A DNA stretch of 24,308 nt, from IMG/VR virus record IMGVR_UViG_3300032285_000098, positions 1 through 24,308 of that record; one strand, written 5' to 3'. A program made the position numbers and the translations under genes. The DNA comes from a virus. How positions within the stretch are numbered: the first letter of the stretch is position 1; each line of letters begins with the position of its first letter. Of this stretch, positions 21,914 to 24,308 are shown one piece after another. The notes below the pieces were generated by a model, which was not told the DNA's origin, made no database searches, and saw only the letters and a list, made by a program, of their open reading frames with translations.

Positions 21914-22171
21914 TCAGCCCATAGGCCCTCTAGCCATCACGCCCTTGGTAGCTGCGCCGGTACCACGAATCTTGATGCCCGAGGTCTTCACGCCGGGGTA
22001 CTCATTCGAACGCTGGTTGGCGATAGAGACGTTCTGCTTGAGTGCCTCTTTGACCGGCATGGTACCAGCCTCTTTGATGTTCAGCGGTTTGCCGGACATG
22101 GTGTGGGGCTGAGCGTAGACGCTGGCATCGCCAATTTCTTTGCCGTCAACTTTCTTGCTGAATTTAGCCAT
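21914..22171 (-). CDS. Small basic conserved phage protein
   Basis: 85 residues with GGAGG before the ATG. It is polar and Lys/Gly-rich, ending TSGIKIRGTGAATKGVMARG, a motif I recognise from small proteins in environmental podovirus neck regions. No membrane segment or enzymatic motif is present. Its position between adaptor genes suggests a minor virion or assembly role, but no function is known to me. Confidence 0.72.
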   Translation of the reverse strand: MAKFSKKVDGKEIGDASVYAQPHTMSGKPLNIKEAGTMPVKEALKQNVSIANQRSNEYPGVKTSGIKIRGTGAATKGVMARGPMG

Positions 22172-22172
22172 C

Positions 22173-22370
22173 TTAGCCTCCGCGACCAGAGCTACGCTGG
22201 TTCATGACCTTGGCCATATTGCGCCCGTACTTGAGCATGTCGGCGTTGGTCTTGCCACCGGCCCGCAGCTTCAAAGCGGTGCCTTTGCCGCCCTTGTGCT
22301 CTTGAGCATCGTGCTGCTTGAAAGCCTTCTTGATGAGGGCTTTGTCCTGCTTCAGGTCTTCTTTGTCCAT
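22173..22370 (-). CDS. Small Lys-rich conserved phage protein
   Basis: 65 residues. The ATG at 22370 is chosen over the longer form from 22394 because AAGGAG lies 6 bases before it. The sequence has a charged helical start (KEDLKQDKALIKKAFKQHD) and ends with KTNADMLKYGRNMAKVMNQR, a motif I know from this small phage family. It is strongly basic, and its start overlaps no coding but its SD lies within the end of the zinc-ribbon gene (stop 22381). Possible DNA or RNA binding is only inferred from charge. Confidence 0.75.
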   Translation of the reverse strand: MDKEDLKQDKALIKKAFKQHDAQEHKGGKGTALKLRAGGKTNADMLKYGRNMAKVMNQRSSGRGG

Positions 22371-22380
22371 CTTCGACTCC

Positions 22381-22770
22381 TTACGTCGTTGCAACCGTTA
22401 CCGTGCCAATTTGTACCGACAACACTAGGTTATTAGGTGTCAGCGCCGCATCAAAGAACGATGATCCACCTACAGGATTCCACCCCCACTGAATAACCCG
22501 GCTACCACCCGTAGTGTACCCATCCGGCCCCGTACCGGCAATCTGATACGTACTGTCCGGACGGGGGTTTTTAAGCCCCTGCGGGTCATCCACAGGGTAC
22601 ATGCCCAACTGAAGCTGCGGGTGGTCAGGGTCCCAACATTCGCGGCAGACCAGCAGTTGGTACAGTTTGGTCTTGATGACCTCTGTCTTTAGCTGCGTCA
22701 GTTTAAACCGCTGACCGCAGCGATCACATATGGCAATTGCATTCTTGCCAGATGCAAACCTGTTAGCCAT
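22381..22770 (-). CDS. Zinc-ribbon phage protein
   Basis: 129 residues; the ATG abuts the upstream stop (TAA then ATG). Two CxxC pairs, C15-C18 (CDRCG) and C42-C45 (CRECW), separated by 23 residues, form a probable zinc ribbon. Then comes DPDHPQLQLGMYPVDDPQGL, a motif I recall as conserved in environmental phages between adaptor and tail genes. The C-terminal half is beta-rich and Gly/Thr-rich. It lies between two adaptor-like genes, so it may be part of the neck or help assemble it. No enzyme activity is suggested. Confidence 0.8.
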   Translation of the reverse strand: MANRFASGKNAIAICDRCGQRFKLTQLKTEVIKTKLYQLLVCRECWDPDHPQLQLGMYPVDDPQGLKNPRPDSTYQIAGTGPDGYTTGGSRVIQWGWNPVGGSSFFDAALTPNNLVLSVQIGTVTVATT

Positions 22771-23469
22771 TTAGGTGCCGCCCCCGATATATGCCCGGCG
22801 GGGCACAAACCTTACGGCAGCCTTTTCACGGTCTTCATCAGAAGCCAGAGCCCATGCTTCATCGTACTGCGCTTTGAGCATCTGCATCCGCTCGGCGGCA
22901 CCCGGAACCTTCATCGACAGATAGTAGGCCAGCCCCGCCACCATGCACGGGATGAAGCGGAACGGCATGTCCATGGTGTTGGTGCCGTTGCCCGCGTCTT
23001 GGATGCGGCGCAGCCGCCAGTAAATAAGCTGATAAGTCTGTGAACTGTCCGGCACAGGCCAGACAGTAAACTGCGGGGTATTCAAGCGCTCAATCCAAAT
23101 CTGGATAGGCCGGGCTTGCTGTAGCTTGTTCGGGATCGTGGCGTAGGTCGAGACGCTGATCCGGGTGATGGTCAGGTCTGCCTGTGTGGAGGAATTCCCC
23201 GCGCCCGTGCGAATAACATGCTCCAGAAGGTCAACCGTGTCGGCAGGCAGGGTGTAGGTTGCCACCCCCGGAGTCAGGGTCTGCGTACCTTGCTCAAACG
23301 TCCACATGTTGACGCCTCGGTTGGCCCAGTCAGCGAACATCAGGTTCAGAGACCGACGGGCAGTCTTCAGGTCATAGCCCGTACGCAACTCTGAGCCGCA
23401 ACGCTCAAACGCCTCCTCAACGATCTCGGAGAGGTCGAGATTAAAGCTTGAGGTTCCGGAGGTAGTCAT
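22771..23469 (-). CDS. Head-tail adaptor, P22 gp4-like
   Basis: 232 residues; its ATG overlaps the preceding stop (ATGA). The start FNLDLSEIVEEAFERCGSEL and TGYDLKTARRSLNLMFADWA (residues about 31-50) is the helical signature of the P22 gp4-type adaptor found in many short-tailed phages. A beta region follows (GVATYTLPADTVDLLEHVI, PIQIWIERL, FTVWPVPDSSQTYQLIYW), then a helical C-terminal part. The adaptor forms a ring under the portal and receives the nozzle. The length is a little above P22 gp4. Confidence in the family is good, but the role in this phage is inferred. Confidence 0.83.
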   Translation of the reverse strand: MTTSGTSSFNLDLSEIVEEAFERCGSELRTGYDLKTARRSLNLMFADWANRGVNMWTFEQGTQTLTPGVATYTLPADTVDLLEHVIRTGAGNSSTQADLTITRISVSTYATIPNKLQQARPIQIWIERLNTPQFTVWPVPDSSQTYQLIYWRLRRIQDAGNGTNTMDMPFRFIPCMVAGLAYYLSMKVPGAAERMQMLKAQYDEAWALASDEDREKAAVRFVPRRAYIGGGT

Positions 23470-23735
23470 TTCTTCACCATCTTCTCGCGCTCTTCAAGCA
23501 TCTGCACTTTGACTTGCAGCGCGTGGATGTCAGTGTAAATCTGCTCTTTGAGCTTGTGACGGGCCTCGGCGGAAATCGGAGAATCCGTAGGGATACCTTC
23601 TTTGGTGATCAAAACAGGCATCTGCCCTTCAATTTTGACCAGCCTTTCAGAAAACGAATTGACTTGACCTAGCAGCCAAGCCAACGACATCACCACAATT
23701 GGGATAACCGCCTTGAGTGTGTCTGCCCAGTTCAT
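23466..23735 (-). CDS. Small membrane-anchored coiled-coil protein
   Basis: 89 residues; GGAAGAAG precedes the ATG, which abuts the previous stop. Residues 6-23 (TLKAVIPIVVMSLAWLLG) form a single membrane segment; residues about 28-89 are mostly helix with a coiled-coil C-terminus (HALQVKVQMLEEREKMVKK). It resembles small phage proteins of unknown function near neck genes. The layout also resembles an inner-membrane spanin, but there is no nested Rz1-like lipoprotein and the lysis genes lie 13 kb away, so that is only an alternative. Confidence 0.7.
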   Translation of the reverse strand: MNWADTLKAVIPIVVMSLAWLLGQVNSFSERLVKIEGQMPVLITKEGIPTDSPISAEARHKLKEQIYTDIHALQVKVQMLEEREKMVKK

Positions 23736-24026
23736 TTACTTCTTCCGTAGGCCCTTGAGAGTCTCAGCCAGACGAGCGCGCTGCCCCATTTTGCCGGGAG
23801 CCTTGGCAGCCGCAGAAAGCTTCTTGGCGGGGATGGTCTTGCCTTCTTTGACGCCAAGTGCAGAGCGCAAAGCACCGGGTTTCTTGACTGCGTCTTGAAT
23901 CCATTTGCCGCCAGAAGAACCGCCCTTGGCTAGCTGAAAAGAAACCGAAGGCTCGCCTCGGGCTTTCGCACCCTTGACCGCCGCGTTGGCATCTTTATAC
24001 ACATCGGCTTTTTTCTTGCCCATCAT
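23736..24026 (-). CDS. Small basic phage protein
   Basis: 96 residues; the ATG at 24026 overlaps the upstream stop by one base (TAATG), with GAGG 9 bases before it. A second Met follows directly. Lys/Arg/Ala-rich, with the motif GGKWIQDAVKKPGALRSALG (residues about 40-59) and KEGKTIPAKKL, then APGKMGQRARLAETLKGL. I recognise this small family from many environmental phage genomes; it has no assigned function. The strong positive charge suggests contact with DNA or RNA or a packaging role, which is inference only. Confidence 0.8.
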   Translation of the reverse strand: MMGKKKADVYKDANAAVKGAKARGEPSVSFQLAKGGSSGGKWIQDAVKKPGALRSALGVKEGKTIPAKKLSAAAKAPGKMGQRARLAETLKGLRKK

Positions 24027-24250
24027 TATCGGTACCTCGCTGTTTTTGCCGCCACCTTGGGCGGCTGTTTCACGAATTGCTTTCCGGCGGCTTTGCCCGC
24101 TCTTTTGGCCCGGGTTGTAGCAGCGTATTCAGACGGAGTGAGGCTTTTAATAGCAGCCTCCGGAAGGTATCGCTCACCAGTTTTACTAGACGGTTTGCCA
24201 CTTTTGGTTCTCCACTTCTGGTCGCCCCAAGTCTTCAATGACTGCTGCAT
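24026..24250 (-). CDS. Small basic phage protein (QKWRTKSGKPS family)
   Basis: 74 residues from the ATG at 24250. A TTG at 24259 would add three residues but is less likely. It contains QKWRTKSGKPSSKTGERYLP and EAAIKSLTPSEYAATTRAKR, both conserved in a small basic family common in environmental phages, and ends in a Lys/Arg-rich tail. Its first 65 bases overlap, in another frame, the end of the upstream gene at 24186-24308. No function is known. High charge suggests nucleic-acid binding. Confidence 0.8.
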   Translation of the reverse strand: MQQSLKTWGDQKWRTKSGKPSSKTGERYLPEAAIKSLTPSEYAATTRAKRAGKAAGKQFVKQPPKVAAKTARYR

Positions 24251-24308
24251 CGCTTTCAATCTCGGTAACCCCCGCCTGCTGCCTTATGAACTTGCCAAAG
24301 GCTGCGCC
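24186..24308 (-). CDS. C-terminal end of an upstream gene (partial)
   Basis: An open frame enters from the right edge and stops at TAG (24186-24188), giving 40 residues such as FGKFIRQQAGVTEIESDAAV and then IEDLGRPEVENQKWQTV. The composition is protein-like and soluble. The gene before a neck cluster is often a portal or other head gene, but nothing here proves that. It overlaps the next gene by 65 bases, longer than any other overlap here, so one of the two boundaries may be slightly different. Confidence 0.45.
   Translation of the reverse strand, partial: GAAFGKFIRQQAGVTEIESDAAVIEDLGRPEVENQKWQTV

Noticed and set aside
1-24308. tRNA genes, IS elements, attachment sites or riboswitches
   Set aside because: Reading both strands by eye gave no cloverleaf, transposase, inverted-repeat boundary or gap large enough to hold one; the coding density leaves almost no free space.

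Overview
The window is part of a tailed double-stranded DNA bacteriophage genome (or, less likely, a prophage), not ordinary host chromosome. Every gene I can support lies on the minus strand. They are packed end to end, with stop and start codons overlapping by 1 to 4 bases or separated by only a few bases, so the block reads as one long late (virion and lysis) transcription unit running from the right edge to the left. I see no tRNA, IS element, CRISPR array, integrase, regulator or convincing promoter, and no gene-free stretch longer than about 35 bases. There is no tape measure, tube or sheath gene. The adaptor, nozzle and internal-protein set points to a short-tailed (podovirus-type) phage with a P22/T7-like plan. 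The proteins resemble families I know from environmental freshwater and marine phages; the host cannot be named from this sequence.

Layout in transcription order (right to left). (1) 24308-21196, neck and small proteins: the tail end of an upstream gene, two small basic proteins, a small membrane/coiled-coil protein, a P22 gp4-like head-tail adaptor, a zinc-ribbon protein, two more small basic proteins and a second adaptor-like protein. (2) 21196-20087: two related small beta-rich structural proteins flanking a 64-residue conserved protein. (3) 20056-10834, a stack of host-contact proteins: a protein built from thirty ~20-residue repeats, a tail fibre, a 65-residue companion protein, a 1528-residue modular adhesin, another tail fibre and a polyglycine-rich adhesin. 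(4) 10824-9890, lysis cassette: a holin-like membrane protein and a GH24 endolysin with an intact E-8-C-5-T catalytic pattern. (5) 9887-6799: a P22 gp10-like tail nozzle/hub protein and a protein ending in a C1q-like jelly roll. (6) 6764-1: two large internal/ejection-type proteins around a GNAT-fold T7 gp13-like protein, then the N-terminal 522 residues of a large polyvalent-type protein that runs off the left edge.

How the parts probably work together (inference from family knowledge): the adaptors and nozzle close the portal and form the short tail, the fibres and adhesins find the host surface, the large internal proteins are packaged and ejected with the DNA, and holin plus endolysin release progeny. 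The most unusual features are the 30-copy repeat protein, the roughly 2-kb internal tandem duplication in the giant adhesin with AT-rich blocks, a GG-FA-GG type motif shared by the two complete internal proteins, a perfect hairpin just before the repeat gene's start codon, and the lysis genes sitting inside the tail region. I found no convincing new defence or enzymatic system.
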